From: Rhizobium sp. G21
GTDB taxonomy: Bacteria; Pseudomonadota; Alphaproteobacteria; Rhizobiales; Rhizobiaceae
Length of the DNA stretch: 64,000 nt
Direction: 5' to 3'
Assembly: GCF_014158035.1 (NCBI RefSeq)
Contig: NZ_JACFXW010000002.1
Span: forward strand, 310,001 to 374,000
Positions 27,639-39,184 of this stretch are shown here, in pieces (within the stretch, counting starts at the first letter, position 1; each line of letters begins with the position of its first letter). Position numbers and translations under genes: made by a program. The notes beneath the pieces were generated by a model. It was not told the origin of the DNA. It saw only the letters and a program-made list of their open reading frames with translations, and searched no databases.

Positions 27639-28661
27639 TCATTCGCTCCGGGTGATCTTGGACGAGCGGACGGGCGTGCCGGCGTCGGGCACGCGCGCTT
27701 CGGCGAAAGCGACCATCAGCCGCTGGGCCGTCGGCAGCATGGAAAAGACGGCGGCGAGCCCTGTGGCGGGCTTGAACGGAATGGTGACCGCGCCCTCGAC
27801 CGGGGCTTCGCCCGAGGCGTCGAAAACTACCAGCGGCGCTGCGGTCTGGGCCACCGATGTCGCCATCGCCGTCACCAGTTCGGATGTGGCGTCTTGGCCG
27901 CGGAACAGCGCGACGCCGATCTCCGGCGACAGCATCTCCATCGGGCCGTGGCGCAACTGTCCGCCTTCGAGCGAGAAGCAGGGCAGGCGCGACAATTCGG
28001 TGAGGCCGAGCGCCAGCGCTTCGGCGACGCCCTGCAGGCGACGACCCGACGTCACCACGGTCCGCACTTCTGAAAAGGCGGCGAGCGCTGGAGAAATGTC
28101 GGGATTCTCGGGCGCGTTGAGTGCCACGAGGGCGGCGGAGGGATCTTCGCCGAGCGCTTCGAGCACGGCGAGATGCAGCGCAAAGGTTATAGTCAGGCTG
28201 CGCGTGGCCGCAAAGGCGCGTTCGGTGCCGCCCACGCCGACGAGGCTTTGCGCCGCGCCGGCGAGGAAGGAGCCGGCTTCGAGCGTCAGGCCGAATGTAT
28301 CGGTGGTCGCGCCGGTCTCCTTGAACCAGCGGACGACTTCGGCGCTTTCGCCGGATTGCGAGGTAACGATGACCGTCTTGCCGTCGAGCGACAGCGGCGC
28401 GCCGAGTTGTTCCGACAGCGGGATGGCCAGGGCGTCAATGCCGAGGGCGCGGTAAAGCGGCTCGACCGCGCGGCTGACGGCATGGGAGCCGCCCATGCCG
28501 AGCAGCAGAAGTCGCCCGGTCTTTTTCAATGAGGCAGCGATGGCGACATCGCCGTCACGGGCAGCCTCGTAGGAGGCGATGGCGTCGGCATGCTGGCGGG
28601 CCATTTCGCGGTCGATGGCGAGCAGTCCTTCCGGACGAGTGTTTGTCTCGGTCATGGTCAT
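27639..28661 (-). CDS. SIS-domain sugar isomerase/deglycase
   Basis: A 340-residue protein with two SIS domains of the GlmS-C/AgaS/FrlB type. The first has LLLGMGGSHAVSRAVEPLY and TSQSGESAEVVRWF; the second has LEGGQLRHGPMEML, the motif common to GlmS-like isomerases and deglycases. No glutaminase domain is present, so it is not GlmS. The start overlaps the permease stop by 4 bp. With the PfkB kinase it could release an amine from a phosphorylated fructosamine; sugar-phosphate isomerisation or deamination is the alternative. Confidence 0.83.
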   Translation of the reverse strand: MTMTETNTRPEGLLAIDREMARQHADAIASYEAARDGDVAIAASLKKTGRLLLLGMGGSHAVSRAVEPLYRALGIDALAIPLSEQLGAPLSLDGKTVIVTSQSGESAEVVRWFKETGATTDTFGLTLEAGSFLAGAAQSLVGVGGTERAFAATRSLTITFALHLAVLEALGEDPSAALVALNAPENPDISPALAAFSEVRTVVTSGRRLQGVAEALALGLTELSRLPCFSLEGGQLRHGPMEMLSPEIGVALFRGQDATSELVTAMATSVAQTAAPLVVFDASGEAPVEGAVTIPFKPATGLAAVFSMLPTAQRLMVAFAEARVPDAGTPVRSSKITRSE

Positions 28662-29503
28662 CCCTTTACGCCGCCATTGGTGAGGCCCGAAATCAGGGCC
28701 CGTTGCATGAGAAGACCCACGGCGACCGGCGGTAAAGCGGCGAGCACGCCGGCTGCGGCAATGAGCCCGTAATCGGAGACGCGGCCGCCGGCGAGATCGG
28801 CGATGGCCACGGTGAGCGTCTTGGCGCGCTGGTCGGAGGTAAACAGCAGCGCATAGAAGAATTCGTCCCAGGCGAGCAGGAAGGCGAACAGCGCCGAGGT
28901 CGCCATCACCGGCAGAGCGAGCGGCAGCGTCACGATTCGCAGGGTCTGGAAGAGGCTCGCGCCGTCGATCATCGCCGCCGATTCCAGTTCGCGCGGAATG
29001 CCGTCGAAGCCGGACTTCATCAGCCAGGTGGTGAAGGGCGCGAGGATGGTGAGATAGACCAGCGCCAAGCCGAAGACATTGTTGAGCATGCCGAAATGCG
29101 CGAGCGCCATATAGAGCGGCACGGCGAGCGCCACGGGCGGCAGCATATAGGTGCCGATCACCAGCGTCAGCGACCAACCCACCGACGGCGTGCGCGAGAC
29201 CGCCCAGCCGGCGGGAATGGCGAGCAGGATGGCCGCGATCGTCGCCATGCCTGCGACCACAAGGCTGTTGCGCAACGACGACGTGAAGGCCGCGCCGGCG
29301 CTGTTCTCAACGGTCGAGAGCAACATGGCGTAACGCGAAAAATCCATCTCCGACGGCCACCATTTCAGGGGTTTGGCGGCGAGATCGGCGGCAGGCGCGA
29401 TGCTCATGATAAAGAGCCAGACGAGCGGCGCGAGGATGACCAGCGCCAGGAGCAGCGCGGCGAGGTGGATGAAGATCGAGAAGAGGGGGCTCTGGCGTTC
29501 CAT
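28658..29503 (-). CDS. Carbohydrate ABC transporter permease (MalG type)
   Basis: A 281-residue membrane protein with six spans and the EAA loop near residue 185 (ESAAMIDGASLFQTLRIVTLP). It overlaps both neighbours: its ATG shares one base with the stop of the other permease, and its stop overlaps the SIS start. It forms the translocation channel with the next permease. Confidence 0.92.
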   Translation of the reverse strand: MERQSPLFSIFIHLAALLLALVILAPLVWLFIMSIAPAADLAAKPLKWWPSEMDFSRYAMLLSTVENSAGAAFTSSLRNSLVVAGMATIAAILLAIPAGWAVSRTPSVGWSLTLVIGTYMLPPVALAVPLYMALAHFGMLNNVFGLALVYLTILAPFTTWLMKSGFDGIPRELESAAMIDGASLFQTLRIVTLPLALPVMATSALFAFLLAWDEFFYALLFTSDQRAKTLTVAIADLAGGRVSDYGLIAAAGVLAALPPVAVGLLMQRALISGLTNGGVKG

Positions 29504-30387
29504 CAGGCGGCGCTCCCGGCGGTCTTGCGCACCAGCGCGCCATAAGCGAGCGCGAGTAGCGTGACGATCAGCGTGACGATGAGGGCGAGCGAAGCGCCAG
29601 ATCCGGCCCGCTGGAAGGAAAAGGCTTCCTGATAGACGAGGATCGACAGCGTGCGGGTGGAGTTGGCCGGGCCGCCGCGCGTCATGACCCAGATGATGTC
29701 GAACACTTTGAAGGCTTCTATCGTGCGCAGCACCAGCGCCACCATCAGAGGACCAGCGAGATAGGGCAGGATCACGAAGCGAAAGCGCTTCCAGGCGCTC
29801 GCGCCATCCACCAGCGATGCGGAGACGATATCGCGCGGAACGGCTTGAAGGGCTGCGAGCGCGATCAGCGCCACGAGCGGGAAATTCTTCCAGCAATCGG
29901 CGACGATGAGCGCCGCCATGGCCGCGCCCGGTTCGCCCAGCCAGGAGCGATAATCCGAGATCAGACCGATCTGGGTGAGGGCGGCGTTCAGCGCGCCATA
30001 TTCGGGATTATAGATCAGCCGCCAGAGCGTGGCGTTGACGATGGTCGGCAGCGCCCAGGGCAGGATCATCAGCGCGCGAAGAATGGTGCGGCCGTAGAAT
30101 TGCTGATTGAGGAGCAGCGCCGCGAGCACGCCGAGCACCATTTCCGCCGTCACCGAGATCACGGCGAACCAGGTGGTGGTGATGAGCGTCCGGCGAAAAT
30201 TGGAGCCCGAGAGCATCTTCACGAAATTGTCGAGACCGACGAAATGGCCCGGCGTGCCCACGAGCTTGGCGTCGGTGAAGGACAGCCTGACCGTGTCGAT
30301 CATTGGCCAGCCGATCACGGCGATCATCACCGCCAGCAGCGGGAGCATGAGCAGCCATGCCCGGGTCGTGAGCCAGGTGCTGGACAT
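29503..30387 (-). CDS. Carbohydrate ABC transporter permease (MalF type)
   Basis: A 294-residue protein with six membrane spans and the EAA-type loop VSASLVDGASAWKRFRFVIL. It lies 75 bp after the binding-protein gene, behind a strong hairpin, and overlaps the second permease by one base. Together with that permease and the ATPase it forms a CUT1-class importer. Confidence 0.92.
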   Translation of the reverse strand: MSSTWLTTRAWLLMLPLLAVMIAVIGWPMIDTVRLSFTDAKLVGTPGHFVGLDNFVKMLSGSNFRRTLITTTWFAVISVTAEMVLGVLAALLLNQQFYGRTILRALMILPWALPTIVNATLWRLIYNPEYGALNAALTQIGLISDYRSWLGEPGAAMAALIVADCWKNFPLVALIALAALQAVPRDIVSASLVDGASAWKRFRFVILPYLAGPLMVALVLRTIEAFKVFDIIWVMTRGGPANSTRTLSILVYQEAFSFQRAGSGASLALIVTLIVTLLALAYGALVRKTAGSAA

Positions 30388-30431
30388 CGTGTCCTCTCGG
30401 TATTTTTGGGATTGGGTTGGTCTTTAAAGAG

Positions 30432-30454
30432 GCGGGCGGCGCGAAGCCGCCCGC
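30432..30454 (-). terminator. Stem-loop between binding protein and permease genes
   Basis: Perfect 9-bp arms GCGGGCGGC and GCCGCCCGC with a UUCG-containing loop on the transcript, followed by CTCTTT in the direction of transcription. It probably causes partial termination, giving more binding protein than permease. Confidence 0.65.
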
Positions 30455-30462
30455 GGACGGGC

Positions 30463-31701
30463 TCAGAGCCCGCTGTTTTCGACGGCAGTCTTCAGCGCGT
30501 CTTCAGGCGAGGACTGGCCGAGCAGGGCTTCCTGGATCGCCTGTTGCAGCGCGGTCGACATTTCCTGATATTTCGGCGTGGTCGGACGCGGATACATGGC
30601 GGCGAGGCCGAGCTTGGCGGCGGCGATCAGCTCTTCCTGACCCTTGGTGACGGCCGGATCGTCATAAGAGGACGCCCAGATCGGCAGGCTCAGCTTGGCG
30701 TATTGGTTCTGCACCTGCTGCGAGGTCATGAACTCGATGTATTTCCAAGCTTCGTCGGGATGCTTGCTGGCGGTGGTGACGCCGAGACCCATGGAGCCGT
30801 TGACGGCGGAGACGTCGCTCTTGCCCGCAACGCCCGGAGCCGGGACCACGCCGACCTTGCCGGCGACCTTGCTGTCCTTCGGATCATTGGCCATATTGTA
30901 CATATAGGTCCAGTTGAGCGCGAAGGCGGCGTCGCCGTTCTGGAACACCTTGCGGACGTCCTCTTCGAGGAATTCCTTGGAGTTCGGATTGGTGAGGCCC
31001 GACGTGTAGCTGTCGACCATGTATTTCAGCGCATCGAGCGCGCCGCCCTGATCGAAGACCGGCTTGCCGTCCTTGAGGAAGTCGCCCTTATGGGCGCTGA
31101 CTAAGGTCGTGTAATCGCAGATCGCGGCTTCGGCCTGCGACCACGACCAGGCGATCGGGGTCTTCACGAGACCTTTGTCCTGGATGATCTTCGCCTGTTC
31201 CTTCAATTCGTCCCAGGTCTTCGGCGGGGCCTTGATGCCGGCCTTCTCCAGGATTTCCTTGTTGTAGAACAGATATTTGGTGTCGAGGATCCAGGGCATG
31301 CCGTAGGATTTGCCGTCATATTGCACGGTGGTCCAGGCGCCCGGAAGCACGCCCTTCTTCATCTCGTCGGTGATGCGCGAGGAGACATCCACCAGGACAT
31401 TGTTGGAGGCGTATTCGGCGGGCCAGATCACGTCGAACAGCACGACGTCATAGCCGCCGCCAGAACCCTGGGCGAGCACGGTCTTGTCATGCAGGCCTTC
31501 ATAGGGGACGAATTCGAGATTGACCGAAACATCGGGATTGGCCTTGGTGAAGGCCTCGGTCATGGCGCGCACATCGGCTTCGCTATAGGCGGCCTGCGCC
31601 ATGAACAGCGCATTGATCTTGGTTTCGGCGAACGCCTGCGAGGCGAAGGCCGCGCCGATGGCGGCTGCGCCCATAAGGGTCATTGTCAGTGATTTCAACA
31701 T
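30463..31701 (-). CDS. Sugar ABC transporter substrate-binding protein
   Basis: A 412-residue extracellular binding protein (SBP family 1). The signal peptide MLKSLTMTLMGAAAIGAAFA ends near SQAFA-ETK. The conserved segments GGGYDVVLFDVIWPAEYA and YGMPWILDTKYLFYN and many surface tryptophans are typical of carbohydrate receptors. It is first in the operon and divergent from the ROK regulator, with the palindromic operator between them. Confidence 0.92.
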   Translation of the reverse strand: MLKSLTMTLMGAAAIGAAFASQAFAETKINALFMAQAAYSEADVRAMTEAFTKANPDVSVNLEFVPYEGLHDKTVLAQGSGGGYDVVLFDVIWPAEYASNNVLVDVSSRITDEMKKGVLPGAWTTVQYDGKSYGMPWILDTKYLFYNKEILEKAGIKAPPKTWDELKEQAKIIQDKGLVKTPIAWSWSQAEAAICDYTTLVSAHKGDFLKDGKPVFDQGGALDALKYMVDSYTSGLTNPNSKEFLEEDVRKVFQNGDAAFALNWTYMYNMANDPKDSKVAGKVGVVPAPGVAGKSDVSAVNGSMGLGVTTASKHPDEAWKYIEFMTSQQVQNQYAKLSLPIWASSYDDPAVTKGQEELIAAAKLGLAAMYPRPTTPKYQEMSTALQQAIQEALLGQSSPEDALKTAVENSGL

Positions 31702-31848
31702 GTCTGCCTCCAGTGAGTGGCTACGCTTGAGATCCGCGGCGGCCCTGAGGTCGAAGCGGTGTTCGATTGGGTTTAAAAACCCGTCGGATGTGGAGCGTCG
31801 CAGCGCGTGAGTGGCGCTTTCGCGTTCCCCGGAACTCTTCGGTTCCTT

Positions 31849-31873
31849 ATTAAGTCAAACATCTTGACTTAAT
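31849..31873. promoter_or_regulatory. Perfect palindromic operator for the ROK repressor
   Basis: ATTAAGTCAA and TTGACTTAAT are exact inverted 10-bp arms around a 5-bp spacer, in the divergent region 41 bp before the ROK start. Such AT-rich dyads are the usual sites of ROK-family repressors (NagC, Mlc, XylR). It likely controls both the ABC/SIS/PfkB operon and the regulator itself. A second small dyad (GGGTTT-AA-AAACCC, 31769-31782) lies nearer the operon. Confidence 0.7.
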
Positions 31874-31913
31874 CCTTGTGGAATATTCTATGGGTGTCAA
31901 GAGGGTATTTCGC

Positions 31914-33125
31914 ATGCATGACGTCAGAACCATCCGCGCCAAGAGCGGCACCAATCAGGAAGGCGCGGGCGCGCATAACAAGCGCGTCATCATCGACGCG
32001 CTCAGGCTGAACGGGCAGTTGTCCCGGGCCGATCTGGCGCGGGCGACGCGGCTGACCAAGCAGACTATCTCCAACCTCATCGAAGCGCTGGAACTCGACG
32101 GCCTGGTGATGTCGGAAGAGGTGGTGCGCAAGGGGCGCGGACAACCGTCGACGCCTTATCGTCTCGTGCCGGAGGGCGCCTTCGCCATCGGTCTCCAGAT
32201 CGACCGGCATGTGACCCGGGCGATCGCGGTGGATCTGGTCGGCAATGTGCTGGCGCGATTTCAAGCCGCTCTGCCGACGGATGGGCCGGCGCGCGGGGTC
32301 CGCGTCATCCTCGACCTCATCGAAGACACTCGGCGCGAACTCAAGATGCTTCGACCCCATGCCGAAAGCCGGTTGGCGGGTCTCGGCGTGGCGATGCCGG
32401 GTCCTTTTGGACTTGAGCCCGCCGCCGACGATCCCTGGATGATGGGCGCCTGGCAGGCCTTTCCGCTCTTGGAGACGCTCGCCGCCGGCACGGGTCTCGA
32501 CGTGGCGCTGCAGAACGACGCCGCAGCCTGCGCCACCGCTGAACGCATGGTCGGCGCGGCGCATGGTTTGGATCACGCCGTCTGTCTCTATCTCGGCTAC
32601 GGCATCGGCGCCGGCCTCATTCTCGGCGGCGAACTCTATAGCGGCGCGCATGGCAATGCCGGCGAAATCGGTATGGCGCTGTTTTCGGATGGCGGCCGGC
32701 TGACGCCGCTGGAACATCGGGCTTCGCTCGCCTCGCTCTATCAGACGCTGGGCCTCAACCCGGCGGAAGGCGACCTGCATGACGTCGTGACCGAGCTCGT
32801 CGAGGCCGATGATCCCGCGCTTTTGGCCTGGATCGACGCCGCCGCGCGCGACCTGCGCTGGGCCGTTCACCTGATCGAGACGGTATTCGATCCGCAGTCG
32901 ATCGTCATCTCCGGCGGCGCGCCGCCGGCGCTCGCCAGTCGGCTGATCGCCGCCATTGAGCCGCTTCTGCCCTCGAACGCCGAGCGCCGCGATCGGACGG
33001 CGCCGCGACTGAAGGCCGGCATGTTCGATCCCTGGGCCGTCGCGCTGGGCGCCGCCGCCGAACCGATCGGCCGCGCCTTCGAGCCGCGCTTCGCGGCCAT
33101 CCTCAAGGAAGCCGCGGGCCGCTGA
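31914..33125 (+). CDS. ROK-family transcriptional repressor
   Basis: A 403-residue protein. The winged-helix N-terminus has LSRADLARATRLTKQTISNLIEAL; the ROK sugar-binding domain has NDAAACATAERM and the ROK signature region GYGIGAGLILGGELYSGAHG followed by NAGEIG. The usual ROK zinc-binding CxCG cluster is absent, as in several non-kinase regulators. I prefer ATG 31914 because AGAGGG lies about 9 bases upstream; in-frame GTG 31878 and ATG 31890 are possible. It is divergent from the sugar ABC operon that it very likely represses. Confidence 0.87.
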   Translation: MHDVRTIRAKSGTNQEGAGAHNKRVIIDALRLNGQLSRADLARATRLTKQTISNLIEALELDGLVMSEEVVRKGRGQPSTPYRLVPEGAFAIGLQIDRHVTRAIAVDLVGNVLARFQAALPTDGPARGVRVILDLIEDTRRELKMLRPHAESRLAGLGVAMPGPFGLEPAADDPWMMGAWQAFPLLETLAAGTGLDVALQNDAAACATAERMVGAAHGLDHAVCLYLGYGIGAGLILGGELYSGAHGNAGEIGMALFSDGGRLTPLEHRASLASLYQTLGLNPAEGDLHDVVTELVEADDPALLAWIDAAARDLRWAVHLIETVFDPQSIVISGGAPPALASRLIAAIEPLLPSNAERRDRTAPRLKAGMFDPWAVALGAAAEPIGRAFEPRFAAILKEAAGR

Positions 33126-33157
33126 CGCTCCGTCGACACGGAGACCACTTCCGGACG

Positions 33158-33169
33158 GGGAACGTTCCC
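33158..33169. promoter_or_regulatory. Perfect 12-bp palindrome GGGAACGTTCCC
   Basis: Located in the 184-bp gap between the ROK gene and the polysaccharide lyase gene, about 140 bp before the lyase start. It could be an operator for the lyase, but no dedicated regulator is adjacent. In high-GC DNA such a dyad may also be incidental. Confidence 0.25.
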
Positions 33170-33309
33170 GGCATCGTCACGTTTCCGTGCCGGCGATGTG
33201 AAGCGCTGCATCTGGCGCCACTTCGGTTTCCGATTATAGTGATCCCTGGATAAGAGCGGTCACGCGATTGGGCGCCTTTTCATCGAGCTTTTACAGTGAG
33301 AGTGACGAA

Positions 33310-34272
33310 ATGATCCGTATTTTGATGTCGGGGGTGTTGATGACTTTGCTGGCCGCTGCGCCTGTGCTTGCGGATCCTCTGAATACGCGACTTGCCGATC
33401 GCTTCGAAGGCCAGGATTTTTCCCCGGACGGAGGCCTTTATTACAAGGACAATGCCGAGCAGCGGGCAGGGTCGGTCGAGTTTCAGGGCGCTGATGTCTT
33501 CGAGGGCAAGGGGGCGCTCAAACTCTCGGTTCGCCCGCTATGCGATGCCGCCGAGGACGGTTGCAGCGAGCGCGCCGAGATCTGGGAGAAGCCAGAGCTT
33601 CGCGCGCCCTACGAGAGCCCGGTCTGGTTCGGTTTCGCCGTCAAATTCGCAGATCCGATTCCCGATGACGATCACCGCTATCTCATCGCCCAGTGGAAAC
33701 GCGAGATCGAGGCGGACGCCGAGGGCGATTACAGCCCGTTCCTGGCGTTTCGCATGCGCAACGGCAAACTGTTCGTCACGGTCGAAACCGATCTCTTCGA
33801 AGAGGGCGCGACGACCGGCGAGGACCATGTCCAGAATGCCTGTGCAACGGGCGGAACCCCGGTCTGGTTGCGCCCCAAGGTCAAGCAGATGCGCGCCTTC
33901 GTGGCCGGGGACGCCGATTGGACGCCCGGCGACGGCGGCGAGTTCAAGAGCTGCACCACCGCGATTCAGGTGACCCGGCGGGGAGAACTGCCGAAACCCT
34001 CGTCCGGCTGGATCGATTTCGCCGTCCTCAGCAAACCGGGGCCCGGCGGCGACGGCCATATCGAAATTTTCGCCAACAAGATCTGGATCGCCACCGTCAA
34101 GGGTCGGATCGGCCATCAGGGAAAAGGGCTGGGGCCCAATCAGTATTTCAAGTTCGGCCCCTATCGCGCTGCGCGTGACGGCGTCTGGTCGCTCTACTAC
34201 GACGATTTCCGCCGGTCGCCCGACTGCCGCGACGTCTTGCGTGACGAAGACCTGTGCGCAGCCATCAAGTAA
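33310..34272 (+). CDS. Secreted polysaccharide lyase (heparin-lyase-I-like fold)
   Basis: A 320-residue exported protein. The signal peptide MIRILMSGVLMTLLAAAPVLA is cleaved before DPLNT. The body is a beta-jelly-roll type seen in family PF14099-like lyases: SERAEIWEKPELRAP, YLIAQWKREIE and GPNQYFKFGPYRA. Two cysteine pairs (PLCDAAEDGCSERAE and SPDCRDVLRDEDLCAA) suggest disulfides in the periplasm or outside. It may cut an acidic glycan whose fragments the following importer takes up, or trim the cell's own exopolysaccharide. Substrate not determinable. Confidence 0.72.
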   Translation: MIRILMSGVLMTLLAAAPVLADPLNTRLADRFEGQDFSPDGGLYYKDNAEQRAGSVEFQGADVFEGKGALKLSVRPLCDAAEDGCSERAEIWEKPELRAPYESPVWFGFAVKFADPIPDDDHRYLIAQWKREIEADAEGDYSPFLAFRMRNGKLFVTVETDLFEEGATTGEDHVQNACATGGTPVWLRPKVKQMRAFVAGDADWTPGDGGEFKSCTTAIQVTRRGELPKPSSGWIDFAVLSKPGPGGDGHIEIFANKIWIATVKGRIGHQGKGLGPNQYFKFGPYRAARDGVWSLYYDDFRRSPDCRDVLRDEDLCAAIK

Positions 34273-34391
34273 AACGCGGCGAATGTTCATAAAAATATTG
34301 TGAACGGCGCATAGACGCATTCCCGGTCATGCGTTAGCCTCCCGGCAAAAAACAAAACGAAGCGTCTCAGGCGCGATGGGGAAATAGTGGA

Positions 34392-36283
<1,892 letters not shown>

Positions 36284-36287
<4 letters not shown>

Positions 36288-38183
36288 TGAACAGGCGGAC
36301 GTTTTTGGGCGCGATGGCCGCGACCCTGCTTCCCGGCGCGGCGGGCGCAGCGGGCGAGAGCCGAAATTCTTCGAAGAGCGCCTGCTCGCAGGCTCGCTCG
36401 ATCCGATCGAGATGCGGCTTCCCCGCCATCCCCGTGTGATCAATCTCGGCGCCATCGGCCGCAAGCCCGGGGTCTATGGCGGCACGGTGCGCAGCATCAT
36501 CGGCAGCCAGAAAGATATCCGCCTGATGACGATCAACGGCTATTCCCGTCTGGTCGGCTATGACGAGAACCTCGCGCTGCAGCCGGACATTCTCGAAAGC
36601 TTCGAATCGATCGAAGATCGCATCTTCACCTTCCGAATTCGCGAGGGCACCGCTGGTCGGACGGGGCTTTGCTGACTTCGGAGGATTTCCGCTACACCTG
36701 GGAAGACGTCTACATGGACAAGGATCTCAAACGCGGCGGCCTGCCGCGCGAGTTGCTTGTCGATGGCGAAGGCCCGGGATTCGAAGTTCTCGACGCCTAT
36801 ACCGTCCGCTACACCTGGAAATCGCCCAATCCGGATTTCCTGCCGCGAATCGCCGCGCCTCAACCTTTGGTGATGGTCATGCCGGCGACCTATATGAAAC
36901 AGTTCCATAAGCGCTATCAGGACGAATTCCGCCTGAGTTCGCTGATGAAGGAATACAAGGCCAAGAAGTGGGTCGATCTCCACATCAAGATGTCGCGCAG
37001 CTATCGACCCGAAAATCCCGATCTTCCGACGCTCGATCCCTGGCGCAACACCACGGCGCCGCCATCCGAACAATTCGTGTTCGAGCGCAACCCTTTCTTC
37101 CATCGCGTCGATGAGAACGGATTGCAGCTGCCCTATATCGACAGGATCTTGCTGAGCGTCAGCGCCAACGACATCATCGCCGCCAAGACCGGAGCGGGCG
37201 AGGCGGATCTGCAGTTCCGCGGCCTTGATTTCACCGATTACGCCTTCATGAAGGACGCGGAGAAACGCTATCCCGTGAAAGTGTCTTTGTGGAAGCGAAC
37301 GACGGGATCGCAGGCGGCGCTGCTGCCCAATCTCAACACCGCCGATCCGGTGTGGCAGAAGCTGATGCGCGATGTCCGGTTCCGACGGGCGCTGTCGCTC
37401 GCCATCGATCGCAGCGAGATCAACAAGGTGGTGTTCTACGGGCTCGCCGCCGAAAGCGCCGATACCGTGCTGCCGGACAGCCCCTTGTTCAAGCCCGAAC
37501 TCAAGACCGCTTGGGCGACGTTCGATCCCGCCGGCGCCAACCGGCTGCTCGACGAGATCGGCCTGACGGCGCGCGACGACGACGGCTTGCGCCTGTTGCC
37601 CGATGGACGTCCGCTGCAGATCATCGTCGAGACCGCGGGCGAAAGCACGCTCGAAACCGACCTTCTGGAGCTGATCACCGATCACTGGCGCGAGATCGGC
37701 GTATCGCTGTTCATCAAGACGTCGCAACGCGACGTATTCCGCAGCCGCGCCATCAGCGGCACGATCATGATGTCGATGTGGACCGGGCTCGACAACGGCG
37801 TCCCGACGCCCGACATGAACCCCGGCCAGCTTGCGCCGACCTCCGATGAGCAGTTGCAGTGGCCGCTTTGGGGCAGCCATTACCTGTCGAACGGGATGGA
37901 AGGCAAACCGCCCGAGATGCCCGAGGCGCAAAAACTCGTCGATCTCCTCGGCCAGTGGCGGCGTGCGAGCGGTACGGAGGAGCGGCGGCGGATCTGGGAC
38001 GAGATGCTGTCGATCTATTCCGAGCACGTGTTTTCCATCGGCATCGTCAATTCCGCCCTGCAGCCGATGATGCGCGCCTCCCGCTTGCAGAACATGCCGG
38101 AGAAGGGTCTCTTCGGCTTCGATCCGACCTGCTATCTCGGCGTCTATATGCCCGATACATTCTGGTACGGGGAGGAAGCCTGA
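36284..38183 (+). CDS. Peptide/oligosaccharide ABC substrate-binding protein (two one-base frameshifts)
   Basis: Corrected length 633 residues, SBP family 5. A Tat-like or Sec N-terminus (MMNRRTFLGAMAATLLPGAA) has the twin-Arg-like NRRTFLG. The frame breaks at the three-G run 36352-36354 and at GGGCACC (36648). Adding one G and one C gives REPKFFEERLL and REGHRWSDGALLTSEDF, the hallmark SBP_bac_5 segment. The long size is like receptors for large oligosaccharides or uncommon peptides. Partner permeases follow. Confidence 0.83.
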
Positions 38184-38185
38184 CC

Positions 38186-39184
38186 ATGCTGCGTTACATC
38201 GCCTGGCGCTTCCTCGTAATGATCCCGACGCTGGTGATCATCTCCGCGCTGATCTTCACCATCATCGAATTGCCTCCCGGCGACTATTTCGAAAGTTATG
38301 TGGCCGAGATCCAGGCCCAGGGCGAAGCCGTCGACATGCAGGAGATCGAGGAGCTAAGGGCTGAATACGGCTTCGACCAGCCGCCCGTGCTGCGTTACTT
38401 CCACTGGGTCGCCGGCATGTTGCAGGGTGATTTCGGCTATTCCTTCGAGTACCAGCTGCCGGTCTCCGATGTGGTCGGCGACCGCCTGTGGCTCACCGTG
38501 CTGGTGTCGTTCTGCACCATCCTCTTGACCTGGCTGATCGCCTTTCCGATCGGCATCTATTCGGCGACGCATCAATATAGCTGGTCCGACTACGGTCTGA
38601 CGTTTCTCGGACTGCTCGGGCTGGCGATCCCCAATTTCATGCTGGCGTTGATCCTGATGTATTTCGCCAATATCTGGTTCGGCACGTCCGTCGGTCATCT
38701 GATGGACCAGAAATATTTCGGCGAGCCGATGAGCTGGGCCAAGTTCACCTCCGTTCTCGAGCATCTCTGGATCCCCGTCCTGATCATCGGCACGGCCGGC
38801 ACGGCGAGCATGATCCGCAAACTGCGCGCCAATCTGCTCGACGAGTTGCAGAAGCAATATGTGGTGACGGCGCGCGCCAAGGGCATGCATCCGTTCCGCG
38901 CGCTGGTGAAATATCCGCTGCGTATGGCGCTCAACTTCTTCATTTCCGACATCGGCTCGATCCTGCCGGCGATCATTTCCGGCGCCGAGATCACGGCGAT
39001 CGTGCTGTCTCTCGAAACCACCGGCCCGATGCTGATCAAGGCGCTGCAGAGCCAGGACATGTATCTCGCCGGCTCCTTCCTGATGTTTCTCGCTTTCCTC
39101 ACGGTGGTCGGCGTGCTGATCTCGGACATCGCGCTGGCCTTCCTCGATCCCCGCATTCGTCTTCAGGGCGGGAGCACAAAATGA
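38186..39184 (+). CDS. ABC transporter permease (DppB type)
   Basis: A 332-residue membrane protein, MLRYIAWRFLVMIPTLVIIS at the N-terminus, with six spans and the EAA loop QYVVTARAKGMHPFRALVKY. A larger than usual periplasmic segment (about 40-75) follows span one. It starts 3 bp after the binding-protein stop and overlaps the next permease by 4 bp. Confidence 0.9.
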   Translation: MLRYIAWRFLVMIPTLVIISALIFTIIELPPGDYFESYVAEIQAQGEAVDMQEIEELRAEYGFDQPPVLRYFHWVAGMLQGDFGYSFEYQLPVSDVVGDRLWLTVLVSFCTILLTWLIAFPIGIYSATHQYSWSDYGLTFLGLLGLAIPNFMLALILMYFANIWFGTSVGHLMDQKYFGEPMSWAKFTSVLEHLWIPVLIIGTAGTASMIRKLRANLLDELQKQYVVTARAKGMHPFRALVKYPLRMALNFFISDIGSILPAIISGAEITAIVLSLETTGPMLIKALQSQDMYLAGSFLMFLAFLTVVGVLISDIALAFLDPRIRLQGGSTK

